From CBDCGW01 sp964430745 (GTDB lineage Bacteria; Acidobacteriota; UBA890): 42,985 nt of DNA. A program made the position numbers and the translations under genes. The stretch is taken from positions 1 through 42,985 of the forward strand of contig CAYSHI010000159.1 of the NCBI GenBank assembly GCA_964430745.1. Reading direction: 5' to 3'. Each line of letters begins with the position of its first letter. Positions within the stretch are counted from its first letter, which is position 1. The notes under the pieces were generated by a model. That model worked only from the letters and a program-made list of their open reading frames with translations, had not been told where the DNA came from and did not search any database. This document shows positions 15,838 through 24,718 of the stretch, piece after piece.

Positions 15838-18228
15838 ATGACTACGTTCCTGCAGGATCTACGTTACGGACTGCGCTCGCTGCAGGCCCATCCGGGCTTC
15901 ACTGCTGTTGCCGTGTTGTCTCTTGCCCTGGGTATCGGAGCCAACGTCAGCATCTTCAGCGCCGTCGACGTGTTCATGATCCGCCCGTTGCCCTACGAAG
16001 ATCCCGACCGGTTGCTGCACGTGTTCTCCACGGTGCCGGAGCGCGGCTGGACCAACAACGTCCAGTCGATTCCCGACTTCCTCGACATTCGGGAGCAGGC
16101 CACCACGATGAACGTCGCGACCGCGCGCGGCAGCGCCTACAACATGTCCGGCGACGACGAGCCCGAGCGCGTCAGCGGCAACCGGGTTTCATGGAACTTC
16201 TTCGAGGTACTGCGCGTCCAGGCTGTGCTCGGCCGAACTTTTCGGCCGGAGGAGGAGCTCGACGGTGAGGACCGCGTCGCCGTGATCGCCCACGCTCTCT
16301 GGATGCGGCGCTTCGGCGCCGACGCGGACGTCGTCGGGCGAACCATCCTGCTGGACGACGAGCCCTACACCGTCATCGGCGTGCTCCCCTCGGACTTCTG
16401 GTACGGCTCCACCCGGAACGAGATCTACACACCCATCGGCGTGACCGGTGAGGAGAGTCGCGGCAGCCACTCATGGAGCTCGTTTGCCCGTCTCGAGGAG
16501 GGCGCCACTATGGAGCAGGCGCGCGCCGAGGTAGAGCAGATCACCGCCCGGCTCGAGGAGGCGTTTTCGGACAGCAACCAGGGTTGGAGCGCCGGCGTAC
16601 AGCCGCTCCACGACGAGGTGTTCGACGAGGGCTTCCGCATGGGAAGCCTGATCTCCTCGGTGTCGACGGCGTTCGTCCTGCTGATTGCCTGCGCCAACGT
16701 TGCCAACCTGATGCTCACGAGGGTGGCGGGCCGTGGTCGCGAGATCGCCGTTCGCCGGGCACTCGGGGCCGGTCGGGGCCGCATCATTCGGCAGTTGCTC
16801 ACCGAAGCCGCGATCGTCTCAGCTCTGGGCGGAGCGCTCGGAATCGTCGTCGCGATCGGCGGTATCCGTGGGCTCGCGAGCCTCATTCCCGTTTGGTTCC
16901 CATTCCGCGACGAGATCGGTCTCAACGGCCGTGTGCTGCTGTTTGCGCTCGCACTGACCGCGATTACCCCCATTCTGTTCGGCATTCTCCCGGCACTTCA
17001 GAGCGCCCGTCCCGATATTACCGACAACCTCAAGGAGGGCTCCCGCGGCAACGTCGGCAACAAGGGGGATCGCTTGCGAAAGGTGCTTGTCGTTGCGGAA
17101 GTATCGCTGGCGCTGACCCTGTTGGTCTCCTCGGCCTTGCTCGTGCAGGGGTTCTTCAAGATCCGTTATGCCGACTTCGGCTGGAACGAGAGCAACGTGC
17201 TGACGTTCCGCGTCACGCTGCCGGAGCTGTCGTATCCCGACGACGAGCTGGTTACGGGCTTTCACCGTCGGTTCCTTTCGTCGATTGAGTCGTTGCCCGG
17301 CGTGATGTCGGCCGGAGGCACGATGCTCCTGCCGCTTCAGGGAGACAGCAACACCTTCTACCAGGTGCCTGGACAGGAATACGCCCGACTCACGGACCAG
17401 CCGCTCGTCAGTTATCGCTTCGTGTTTCCGGAGTATTTCGAAACCTTGGAGATCCCGATTCTCAGCGGCCGTACGTTCGACGACACGGACCGACCCGATT
17501 CCCGCGCCGTCATCGTTGTCAACGAAGTGGTGGCCGAGCGCCATTGGCCGGGCGAGAACCCGATCGGCAAGCAGATCGATTTCTGGGACGAGCGCCGCGA
17601 GATTGTCGGCGTTGTTCGCTCGACGCTCGACGACGACGGCCGCGAGGCTCGCGCCACGGCGTTCATCTCCGCGTTTCAGTCGCCCACCCGCGCGATGAGC
17701 TTCACCGTGCGAACCGAGGGCGACCCGGCTGCGATGACCTCCGCGATTCGCTCGGAGCTCGGACGCGTCGACCCCGACTTGCCGATGTACGCGGTGCAGA
17801 CAATGGAGGAGCTCCGCGAGGTCGAGCAGGGCGGCGACACGGTGATGGCCAAGATCATGGGGGCATTGGCGGTCATCGCCTTGGCCCTGTCCGTGGTGGG
17901 CGTCTACGGGGTCATGTCATACACCGTGTCACAGAAATCTCAAGAGATGGGTATCCGCATGGCCCTGGGTGCCCAGCGCCTCGACGTACTGCGCATGGTG
18001 GTCCGCCAGGGAACGATGCTGGCGGTGATCGGCGTGGTTGTCGGCATCGGCCTCGCTTCGATGGTGACGCGAAGCCTGTCGTTCTTTCTCTACGGTGTGA
18101 GCCCGTTCGATCCGCTCACGTTCATCGTTGTCGCCCTGACGCTGTTGCTTGCCGCCCTCCTTGCCACCGTTGTGCCGGCACAGCGCGCCACGCGGGTTGA
18201 TCCGCTCAGCGCGCTTCGCACGGAGTAG
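15838..18228 (+). CDS. ADOP-type MacB/FtsX permease
   Basis: Inner-membrane permease of 796 aa with two FtsX halves and periplasmic MacB-type domains. It opens with LQDLRYGLRSLQAHPGFTAVAVLSLALGIGANVSIFSAVDVFMIRPLPY, the signature start of the acidobacterial duplicated orphan permease family. First membrane segment about residues 18-45, then a periplasmic domain, three membrane segments about 275-395 (FVLLIACANVANLMLTRVAGRGREIAVRRALGAGRGR), a second signal-anchor-like segment about 415-440, another periplasmic domain, and three final segments about 675-790 with the parallel motif EMGIRMALGAQRLDVLRMV. No ABC ATPase gene is adjacent, as usual for this family. Substrate unknown; relatives act in export or envelope stress. 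Confidence 0.93.
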   Translation: MTTFLQDLRYGLRSLQAHPGFTAVAVLSLALGIGANVSIFSAVDVFMIRPLPYEDPDRLLHVFSTVPERGWTNNVQSIPDFLDIREQATTMNVATARGSAYNMSGDDEPERVSGNRVSWNFFEVLRVQAVLGRTFRPEEELDGEDRVAVIAHALWMRRFGADADVVGRTILLDDEPYTVIGVLPSDFWYGSTRNEIYTPIGVTGEESRGSHSWSSFARLEEGATMEQARAEVEQITARLEEAFSDSNQGWSAGVQPLHDEVFDEGFRMGSLISSVSTAFVLLIACANVANLMLTRVAGRGREIAVRRALGAGRGRIIRQLLTEAAIVSALGGALGIVVAIGGIRGLASLIPVWFPFRDEIGLNGRVLLFALALTAITPILFGILPALQSARPDITDNLKEGSRGNVGNKGDRLRKVLVVAEVSLALTLLVSSALLVQGFFKIRYADFGWNESNVLTFRVTLPELSYPDDELVTGFHRRFLSSIESLPGVMSAGGTMLLPLQGDSNTFYQVPGQEYARLTDQPLVSYRFVFPEYFETLEIPILSGRTFDDTDRPDSRAVIVVNEVVAERHWPGENPIGKQIDFWDERREIVGVVRSTLDDDGREARATAFISAFQSPTRAMSFTVRTEGDPAAMTSAIRSELGRVDPDLPMYAVQTMEELREVEQGGDTVMAKIMGALAVIALALSVVGVYGVMSYTVSQKSQEMGIRMALGAQRLDVLRMVVRQGTMLAVIGVVVGIGLASMVTRSLSFFLYGVSPFDPLTFIVVALTLLLAALLATVVPAQRATRVDPLSALRTE

Positions 18229-18316
18229 TCAGAGGCGGCACGGGCTACGGCGCCTAGCGTGTCGTGGCGGCGCTGCGCACGCGTCGTAGCCTCGCCGCGT
18301 ACGCGTCGCAGCCACC

Positions 18317-18332
18317 CCGCCTCTTGAGGCGG
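18317..18332. repeat. Small perfect hairpin after the ADOP permease
   Basis: CCGCCTC and GAGGCGG around TT, 7-bp arms. It lies 89 bp past the permease stop and about 85 bp before the next start. Only a short AATTTT (near 18350) follows, so it is at best a weak terminator. Confidence 0.4.
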
Positions 18333-18416
18333 CCATGCGACTGTGGTCCAATTTTGCTGTGGTTCCCTGCAGCAGCGATGCAGTCTTCCCCTGAAATTCG
18401 TCGAGGCGGTGGTGTT

Positions 18417-19841
18417 ATGTCGTCAGATCCCGAGTCGGACTCCGTTCCGGAGCTGCGAACAGTCTCCAAAACCGATCCGGAGACGGGCCCGCAGCCGGAT
18501 GATCGCAAGGAAAAGGCGATCGACCGGCGCAGCTTCCTTGGCTACAGCGCCGCCGCGGGGGCCGGTGTGATGATGTCGGGCATTGCGCCGAGACGGGCGC
18601 GGGCCGCGCTGCAGACCGACGACCTCAACGTTGCGCTGATCGGTTCCGGTGCGCAGGGGCAGGTGCTGATGGATTCGTGCCTGAAGATCCCCGGCGTGAG
18701 GTTCAAGGCGGTCTGCGACATCTGGACGGATTTCAATCAGAAACGGGCCGTCGGTCTCTTGAGCCGATACGGACATGAGGTCACCGGATACGTCGACTAT
18801 CGGGAGATGCTCGCGCAGGAGCAGGATCTCGACGCGGTGATCATCGCCACGCCCGACTTCTGGCACGCGGAGCACACGATCGGTTGCTTGAACGCGGGGC
18901 TCGACGTCTACTGCGAGAAGGAAATGTCCAACACTCTCGAGGATGCCCGCCGGATGGTCCTCGCCGCCCGCGAGACCGGAAAGCTCCTGCAGATCGGGCA
19001 TCAACGCCGCAGCAACCCTCGATATATCCACTGTGGCGAGAAGTTGATCAAGGAAGCCGGTGTGCTCGGCAGGATCACGACCATCAACGCGCAGTGGAAC
19101 CGCGCGGTGCAGCCCGATCTGGGTTGGCCTGCGAGGTGGGCGATCCCCCCCGACGTGCTGCGTCGCTACGGATTCGACTCGATGGCGCAGTTCCGCAACT
19201 GGCGCTGGTACCGGGCACTCGGCGGCGGGCCGATCGTAGACCTGGGTTCGCATCAGATCGACATTTTCGGTTGGTTCCTCGACGCGATGCCCCACTCGGT
19301 CGTCGCCAGCGGTGGTATCGACTACTACGATCGATCCACGCACGAGTGGTACGACACGGTCATGGCGATCTACGAGTTCCGCACGGACGACGGCATCGTG
19401 CGCGCGTTCTACCAGACGCTCACGACCAACAGCAGCCAGGGCTACTACGAGACCTTCATGGGAGATCAGGGCACGCTGAATATCTCGGAGTCGGCCGCAA
19501 GGGGCGGCATCTACCGCGAGCAGACGGCGCCCGAATGGACCCGGTGGGTCGACCAGGGTTACTTGAACGCTCCCGTCGAGGAGGTGGCCAGCATCGACGA
19601 GACCCTCGTGCTCGACGTCCGCGAGACCATCGCGCCGCCTCAGCACGGTATCCCGGTGGCGTTCAACGACCCCTATCACAAGCCGCACCTGGAGAATTTC
19701 TTCAACGCCGTGCGTGGGCGAGAAGAGCTCAACTGCCCCGGCGAGGTAGGCTACGAGACTGCGGTTGCCGTCTTGAAGGTGAACCAGGCCGTCGATTCCG
19801 GCAGAAGGCTGGTGTTCGATCCACGTGAGTTCACTGTTTGA
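18417..19841 (+). CDS. Tat-exported Gfo/Idh/MocA-family protein
   Basis: Exported NAD(P)-binding protein of the glucose-fructose-oxidoreductase family, 474 aa. A twin-arginine signal (AIDRRSFLGYSAAAGAG, RR at residues 37-38) sits behind an unusually long charged N-region. Rossmann motif LIGSGAQG at about 74-81, then VDYREMLAQEQDLDAVIIATPDFWHAEH and CEKEMS (E167-K168-E169), where the usual EKP reads EKE; GGGPIVDLGSHQIDIFG holds the Asp and His of the active-site region. Tat export implies the cofactor is bound before export, as in Zymomonas GFOR. Members act as sugar oxidoreductases or, as in GH109, as NAD-dependent glycosidases; which applies here cannot be told. ATG 18417 is chosen over upstream starts because GAGG lies about ten bases before it and the frame upstream lacks protein-like sequence. 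Confidence 0.88.
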   Translation: MSSDPESDSVPELRTVSKTDPETGPQPDDRKEKAIDRRSFLGYSAAAGAGVMMSGIAPRRARAALQTDDLNVALIGSGAQGQVLMDSCLKIPGVRFKAVCDIWTDFNQKRAVGLLSRYGHEVTGYVDYREMLAQEQDLDAVIIATPDFWHAEHTIGCLNAGLDVYCEKEMSNTLEDARRMVLAARETGKLLQIGHQRRSNPRYIHCGEKLIKEAGVLGRITTINAQWNRAVQPDLGWPARWAIPPDVLRRYGFDSMAQFRNWRWYRALGGGPIVDLGSHQIDIFGWFLDAMPHSVVASGGIDYYDRSTHEWYDTVMAIYEFRTDDGIVRAFYQTLTTNSSQGYYETFMGDQGTLNISESAARGGIYREQTAPEWTRWVDQGYLNAPVEEVASIDETLVLDVRETIAPPQHGIPVAFNDPYHKPHLENFFNAVRGREELNCPGEVGYETAVAVLKVNQAVDSGRRLVFDPREFTV

Positions 19842-19874
19842 CGGCGGCGGATTTCGGTCCTACATGACCACACC

Positions 19875-22421
19875 GTGATCGTCCGAATGCCTCTCCCCGG
19901 CGCCATTACGCTCCTGCGACTCGCGACGTGTGCGACGCTTGGCCTCGCAACACTGCTCTCGGCCGGCGCCCAGGAGCCGGAAGGCGGCACTCCGACAACC
20001 GCAACGGCGCAAGAGCAGGATGCCGCAACGGAGCCGAGCGCCCAGGAACCCAAGCTCGGCGACGTCAGCGACGGCAACCGGTCGGTGCCCGTTCATGTGA
20101 TCGAGCTCCTGGATGAGGACGGCCTGCGCATCGATCCCCGCGCGGAAAACCCCCTGCCGTTCTCGCCCCGACAAACCTGCCAGCCGTGTCACGACTACGA
20201 GACGATCTCCCGAGGTTGGCATTTCAACGCCGCCGACCCGGAGGCGGGTGCCGGCCGGCGCGGAGAGCCGTGGGTGCTCGTCGACCGCATCAGCGCCACG
20301 CAGGTGCCGTTGTCGTACCGTGACTGGCCCGGAACGGAGAGGCCGGAGGCGTTCGGCTTGTCGCCGTTCCTGTTCACTGAGCGATTCGGCAGACACCTCA
20401 ACGGCGGCACCGCGAGCGAAGTCGATGCGCTCGAACCGGTCGAGGTCTATTGGCGATGGCTGGTGTCGGGCCGGCCGGAGATCAATTGCCTGAGCTGCCA
20501 CGACCTCGACGCGGGTCACGATCAATCCGAGTACGACCGACAGATCAGGCAGCAGAACTACCGCTGGGCGGCCGCCGCGACGAGCGCTTTCACACGCGTG
20601 ACCGGCTCCGCACGAGCGATGCCGAACAACTACGACGTCTATACGGGCAATGCCCCGGACCTCGGCGCCGCGCTGCCGCCGCGCGTTGAATACGACGAGA
20701 GTCGATTCAACGACAACGGCACCATCCTGTTCGACCTCTCGCGTCGTGTGCCGTCCGAGCGTTGCTATTTCTGTCACTCGGCCAAGGTTGTTGCAGAGGT
20801 TCCTCTGGAGCCTTGGGAGGTGGACGAAGACGTTCATCTGAAGGCGGGGCTGACCTGCGTCGATTGCCACCGGAACGGTATCGATCATCAGATGATCCGC
20901 GGCTACGAAAGAGAGGACGAACACAGAGGCGGAGCGTCGGTGGTATCGCTCTCCTGCGCGGGTTGCCACGTTGCAAGCGAAGAATCCGGTCGGCTTGTGA
21001 GCGGCCGTCTGGGCGCTCCGAAACCGGCCCACCGCGGGCTTCCGCCGATTCACTTCGACAAGCTCGCCTGCACGGCCTGCCACTCCGGCCCTGTTCCGAC
21101 GGAGGAGGCACAGCGGGTGAAGCTCAGCAGGACCCATGCACTGGGGACGTTCGGCGTTCGCAAGGGCGACGACGTCGTGCCCTACGTGATGTCGCCCGTG
21201 TACGTGACGGGTGAAGACGGCAAGACCGCACCGCACCGGCTCATGTGGCCGGCTTTTTGGGGCTTCGAGAGCGGCGGCGAGATCAAGCCCGCTCCTCTGG
21301 AGGATGCTCGAGCCGTGGCTCTCGACACCGTTCTTCAGGACGCGACCGCCGAGAGCCCCGACGTGATCGGCGTAGCGGCGGGCGACTGGCCGCAGTTCTC
21401 CGAAGCCCAGATGGGTCGCATCCTCGGCGAGTTGGCGGCGCTGCATCCCGAAGAGGGAATGCCCGTGTACGTGGGAGGGGGGAAGGTGTATCGCCCCGGA
21501 GATCCCCTCGTCGTCGAGGAAGGCCATGCGGCGGCGCGCCCGTACACTTGGCCTTTCGCCCACGATGTCAGGCCCGCGGCGCAATCCCTCGGCAGCAGAG
21601 GCTGCGACGATTGTCACTCCTTGGGGGCGCCGTTCGTCTTCGGATCGGTAACCGCGCCCGTTCCGTTCGAGTTCGCCGAGGGCGCGACGCTGTCGATGAC
21701 GTCGCTTCAGGGGATGAGCGCCGTGTATCCGCGCGCCTTTGCGTTGTCGTTCCTGTTTCGGCCGGTGTTCAAGTACCTGATCGCTTTGTGCCTGGTTGCG
21801 ATGCTGCTGCTCATCCTCCTGTACGCGCTCAAGGGCCTCGACATGACGCTCAAGGGGTGGGCGGGCGCGGAGCGGCGGAGCGCCGAACGGCCGAGTGGCG
21901 AAGGATCGAGCGCGGGAGGGGCGAACGCTGAGGGGCAGGGCGCCGGCAGGATTGCCTCCGTCAGCCCCGCCGTCGCCCATGCCCGCGGGCTGGCGTATCT
22001 GGTTGCCGTGATCTGCGTGGCGTTGCTGGCTCTCACCGGCTTCGTGCCGCTTGTCCTTTTCGGCGGTCCGCTCGACGGGCTTGCGCTCGTCGTGCACGTA
22101 TTGGCGGCGCCGGTGTTCTCCGTCAGCGTCACGGCGCTGATCCTGTTGTGGGCGCACGATCAACGTTTTCCCGCCGCTCGGCCCGAGTGGTCACAGAGCA
22201 CCGCTGGGAGGCTCTGTTTCTGGCTGATGGTCGTGCTGGCCCCTCTCATCCTCGGATCGATCGTGCTGATGATGTACCCGGTCTTCGGGACCCCGGGGCA
22301 GGAGGCGCTGCGAGCGCTCCATTTCACCAGCGCACTGGCGTTTCTACTCGTGAGCATTGCCCACGTGCGCTTTTCGGGCGGGTTGTCCGGCGCCCGCAGC
22401 CTGGCCGGCCGAGGTTCTTGA
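19875..22421 (+). CDS. Heptaheme cytochrome c fused to a membrane cytochrome-b-like domain
   Basis: Electron-transfer protein of 848 aa. A signal sequence (about 1-32) leads into a periplasmic domain with seven CXXCH haem c motifs: C102, C205, C297, C328, C361, C399 and C577. The C-terminal part has about five membrane helices (about 630-653, 705-730, 735-760, 775-800, 815-835), with His residues in or near helices three and five (LVVHVLAAP, LLWAHD, ALHFTSALAFLLVSIAHV), as in di-haem cytochrome b / formate dehydrogenase gamma-like quinone modules. It could pass electrons between quinones and periplasmic acceptors. A hydrophilic Gly/Ser-rich loop joins helices one and two. Start: GTG 19875 or ATG 19887; no clear ribosome binding site. 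It follows a Tat-exported Gfo/Idh gene by 33 bp. I cannot name a characterised equivalent. Confidence 0.85.
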   Translation: MIVRMPLPGAITLLRLATCATLGLATLLSAGAQEPEGGTPTTATAQEQDAATEPSAQEPKLGDVSDGNRSVPVHVIELLDEDGLRIDPRAENPLPFSPRQTCQPCHDYETISRGWHFNAADPEAGAGRRGEPWVLVDRISATQVPLSYRDWPGTERPEAFGLSPFLFTERFGRHLNGGTASEVDALEPVEVYWRWLVSGRPEINCLSCHDLDAGHDQSEYDRQIRQQNYRWAAAATSAFTRVTGSARAMPNNYDVYTGNAPDLGAALPPRVEYDESRFNDNGTILFDLSRRVPSERCYFCHSAKVVAEVPLEPWEVDEDVHLKAGLTCVDCHRNGIDHQMIRGYEREDEHRGGASVVSLSCAGCHVASEESGRLVSGRLGAPKPAHRGLPPIHFDKLACTACHSGPVPTEEAQRVKLSRTHALGTFGVRKGDDVVPYVMSPVYVTGEDGKTAPHRLMWPAFWGFESGGEIKPAPLEDARAVALDTVLQDATAESPDVIGVAAGDWPQFSEAQMGRILGELAALHPEEGMPVYVGGGKVYRPGDPLVVEEGHAAARPYTWPFAHDVRPAAQSLGSRGCDDCHSLGAPFVFGSVTAPVPFEFAEGATLSMTSLQGMSAVYPRAFALSFLFRPVFKYLIALCLVAMLLLILLYALKGLDMTLKGWAGAERRSAERPSGEGSSAGGANAEGQGAGRIASVSPAVAHARGLAYLVAVICVALLALTGFVPLVLFGGPLDGLALVVHVLAAPVFSVSVTALILLWAHDQRFPAARPEWSQSTAGRLCFWLMVVLAPLILGSIVLMMYPVFGTPGQEALRALHFTSALAFLLVSIAHVRFSGGLSGARSLAGRGS

Positions 22422-22452
22422 GGCACCCTTCCAACTGTGGAATCCTGACACC

Positions 22453-23148
22453 ATGCGATCACACTTGACGGATACGACCCTGTTCTTGCTGGTTGCCGGC
22501 GGAATCGTGACCGCCGCCCTCTGCCACGCCATCCCGGTAGCCTTCGCTCAGGAGCTCGTTCCGATCGAGCTCGAGCTGCCGAAGCCGATGTTCGTCGGGA
22601 CGCCGCAGAACTTCCGCGTGGCGAACCTGGAGAAGCCGTTGGGCAGGCCCCGGCCGCCGTTTCTGGCACCGGCGGGCACGACGAACGTTGCATTCGGCAA
22701 GCCGGTTTCGAGCAGTGACGAGATGCCCATCATCGGTGAGCTCGACCAGCTCACCGACGATGATAAGGACGCCGCCGACGGCAGCTACGTGGAGCTCGGC
22801 CCGTTTCGTCAACACGTCACGATCGACCTGGAGGCGACGCACACGATCTACGCTCTGGTTGTCTGGCACTACCACAAGCAGGCCAGGGTCTATCGCGACG
22901 TCGTGGTGCAGGTGTCCGACGACCCCGATTTCGTCACCGGCGTCACCACGATCTTCAACAACGACGATGACAACTCGTCGGGGTGGGGCGTCGGAACGGA
23001 TCTCCACTACGTCGAGACGTCGGAGGGCAAGTTGGTCGACGCCCGCGGCGTGCAGGGGCGTTTCGTCCGGCTTTTCAGCAACGGCAGCACCAGCAACGAT
23101 CTGAACCACTACATTGAAGTGGCGGTCTATGGTGTCTCCGCCGAGTAA
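22453..23148 (+). CDS. Exported discoidin (F5/8 type C)-like protein
   Basis: Predicted exported protein of 231 aa. Signal peptide: hydrophobic TLFLLVAGGIVTAALC, cleavage probably after AFAQ (about residue 36). The remainder resembles a galactose-binding-like beta sandwich: NVAFGKPVSSSDE (about 77-89, the common entry of F5/8 type C domains), LTDDDKDAADGSYVELG, VTIDLEATHTIYALVVWHYHKQARVYRDVVVQVSDD, and GRFVRLFSNGSTSNDLNHYIEVAVYG. Such domains bind carbohydrate or lipid headgroups. It lies 31 bp after the heptaheme gene and its end overlaps the Agl23-like gene by 20 bases, so the three are probably one operon. Ligand not known. Confidence 0.8.
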   Translation: MRSHLTDTTLFLLVAGGIVTAALCHAIPVAFAQELVPIELELPKPMFVGTPQNFRVANLEKPLGRPRPPFLAPAGTTNVAFGKPVSSSDEMPIIGELDQLTDDDKDAADGSYVELGPFRQHVTIDLEATHTIYALVVWHYHKQARVYRDVVVQVSDDPDFVTGVTTIFNNDDDNSSGWGVGTDLHYVETSEGKLVDARGVQGRFVRLFSNGSTSNDLNHYIEVAVYGVSAE

Positions 23149-24718
23149 TGCCCGGGCTCTCTTCCCACTGCTTTTCCTGATCATCGTCGTCATCGCCGGC
23201 GTCCTGCGGGCGCCGGGCCTGACGCGGCGCCCGATGCATACCGATGAGGCGGTCCATGCCGTGAAGTTCGGCGGGCTGCTGGAGGAAGGCGACTACCGGT
23301 ACGACCGCGTCGAGTATCACGGCCCCACGCTCAACTACTTCACGCTCATCCCCGCCGGGCTCGAGTCCGCCGCGCGGCTGAGTGAGATCGATGAAGCCAC
23401 GCTACGTAGCGTGCCCGTGGTCTTCGGTGTCGGCGTCGTCGCGTTGCTCGTGCTCCTTGTTCCCGGCCTGGGACGCGGCCCGGTCGTTGCGGCCGGGTTG
23501 CTGGCGGCCGTGTCGCCGGCGATGGTCTTTTACAGTCGTTACTACATCCAGGAGATGCTCCTGGTCTTCTTCACCCTCGGTGTGATCGTCTGCGGCTACC
23601 GCTACGCGAGGTCGCGGCATGTCGGTTGGGCGGTGGCCGCAGGAGCCTCTCTCGGGCTCATGCACGCGACCAAAGAGACCGCTGTCCTCGCCGTCGGCGC
23701 CATGATGATCGCTCTCACCGTGACGCTCGCGACACGTAACGACCGCATGGACCGCTCTTTACTCGTCGGACACGGCCTCCTCGCCTTGGTCACGGCGATG
23801 ATCGTTTCGGCGCTCTTCTTTTCGTCGCTCCTCAGCAATCCGGTCGGGATCGTCGATTCCTACACGACGTACGTCAACTACGCCGGCCGCGCCACCGCGC
23901 ACGATTTTCACGTACAACCTTGGCACTACTACGTGGGTATGCTCGCCTACTTCGAAGGGCCGTCGGGGAAGGTGTGGAGCGAGGGCGCGATCCTGCTTCT
24001 GGCCGCCGTCGGAGCTCTCGCCGCCGCCACCGGGCGCAGCCTGCCGGGACTCGATCGCGATCTGCACCGCTTCCTGGCTGTGTACGCGGTGGCTCTGTTG
24101 CTCATGTATTCAGTGATTCCCTACAAGACGCCCTGGAGCATGCTGGGGGCGCTGCACGGCTTGATCCTGGTTGCCGGTATCGGCGCGGTGTTTCTCGTCG
24201 CCGGCGCGAAGAGCAAGCGGGCATCCATCGCCCTCGTCACGGCGATTCTCGTCGCCGTCGCGCATCTTGCCTGGCAGTCGTACGAGGCGACCCACCGATA
24301 CAATGCCGACCCGGACAATCCGTACGTCTACTCGCATCCCACCGACGACGTCTTTCGCATCGTCGAGCGGATGCAGGCGCTGGCTGACGCCCATCCCGAC
24401 GGTAACGCTATCTTCATCGAGGTCATCAGCCCGCTGAGTGACTACTGGCCTTTGCCTTGGTATCTGAGGGACTTTCCCAACACCGGTTGGTGGCAAGAGG
24501 TCGACATGGACGTGCCCGCCGCACCGGTCATCATCGCGACGCCGGCGGTGGAAGAGCGGGTGTTGGCGAAGCTCTACGAGGTGCCGCCACCCGGACAACG
24601 CTACCTGTACGTGCCGCTGTTCGACGAGTACACCGAGCTCCGTCCCACCGTCGAGATCCGGGGCTATACGCGCAAGGATCTCTGGGACGCCTTCCAGCGG
24701 CGGCAGGGGGCCTCGTGA
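23129..24718 (+). CDS. Agl23/TIGR03663-like GT-C membrane glycosyltransferase
   Basis: Polytopic membrane protein of 529 aa with about ten to twelve helices, matching the family named flippase-activity-associated protein Agl23. It shows the GT-C arrangement: first helix, then an extracytoplasmic loop starting PMHTDEAVHA (Asp-Glu at about residues 38-39), with VEYHGPTLNYFTLIPAG (about 60-76) typical of this family. Later come YSRYYIQEMLLVFFTLG and HATKETAVL, and the C-terminal domain (about 400-529) is soluble. Expected role: transfer of a sugar or ethanolamine-type group from a lipid carrier on the outer face of the inner membrane. The family is best known from haloarchaea. ATG 23129 overlaps the previous gene; the stop overlaps the next start. 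Confidence 0.8.
   Translation: MVSPPSNARALFPLLFLIIVVIAGVLRAPGLTRRPMHTDEAVHAVKFGGLLEEGDYRYDRVEYHGPTLNYFTLIPAGLESAARLSEIDEATLRSVPVVFGVGVVALLVLLVPGLGRGPVVAAGLLAAVSPAMVFYSRYYIQEMLLVFFTLGVIVCGYRYARSRHVGWAVAAGASLGLMHATKETAVLAVGAMMIALTVTLATRNDRMDRSLLVGHGLLALVTAMIVSALFFSSLLSNPVGIVDSYTTYVNYAGRATAHDFHVQPWHYYVGMLAYFEGPSGKVWSEGAILLLAAVGALAAATGRSLPGLDRDLHRFLAVYAVALLLMYSVIPYKTPWSMLGALHGLILVAGIGAVFLVAGAKSKRASIALVTAILVAVAHLAWQSYEATHRYNADPDNPYVYSHPTDDVFRIVERMQALADAHPDGNAIFIEVISPLSDYWPLPWYLRDFPNTGWWQEVDMDVPAAPVIIATPAVEERVLAKLYEVPPPGQRYLYVPLFDEYTELRPTVEIRGYTRKDLWDAFQRRQGAS

Noticed and set aside
18317..18332. Hairpin as a firm terminator of the ADOP permease gene
   Set aside because: The stem is good but is not followed by a T-run; listed only as a repeat.
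19860..22163. 767-codon minus-strand frame opposite the cytochrome gene
   Set aside because: The plus strand carries seven CXXCH motifs and membrane helices; the antisense translation shows no domain and is Arg/His-rich.
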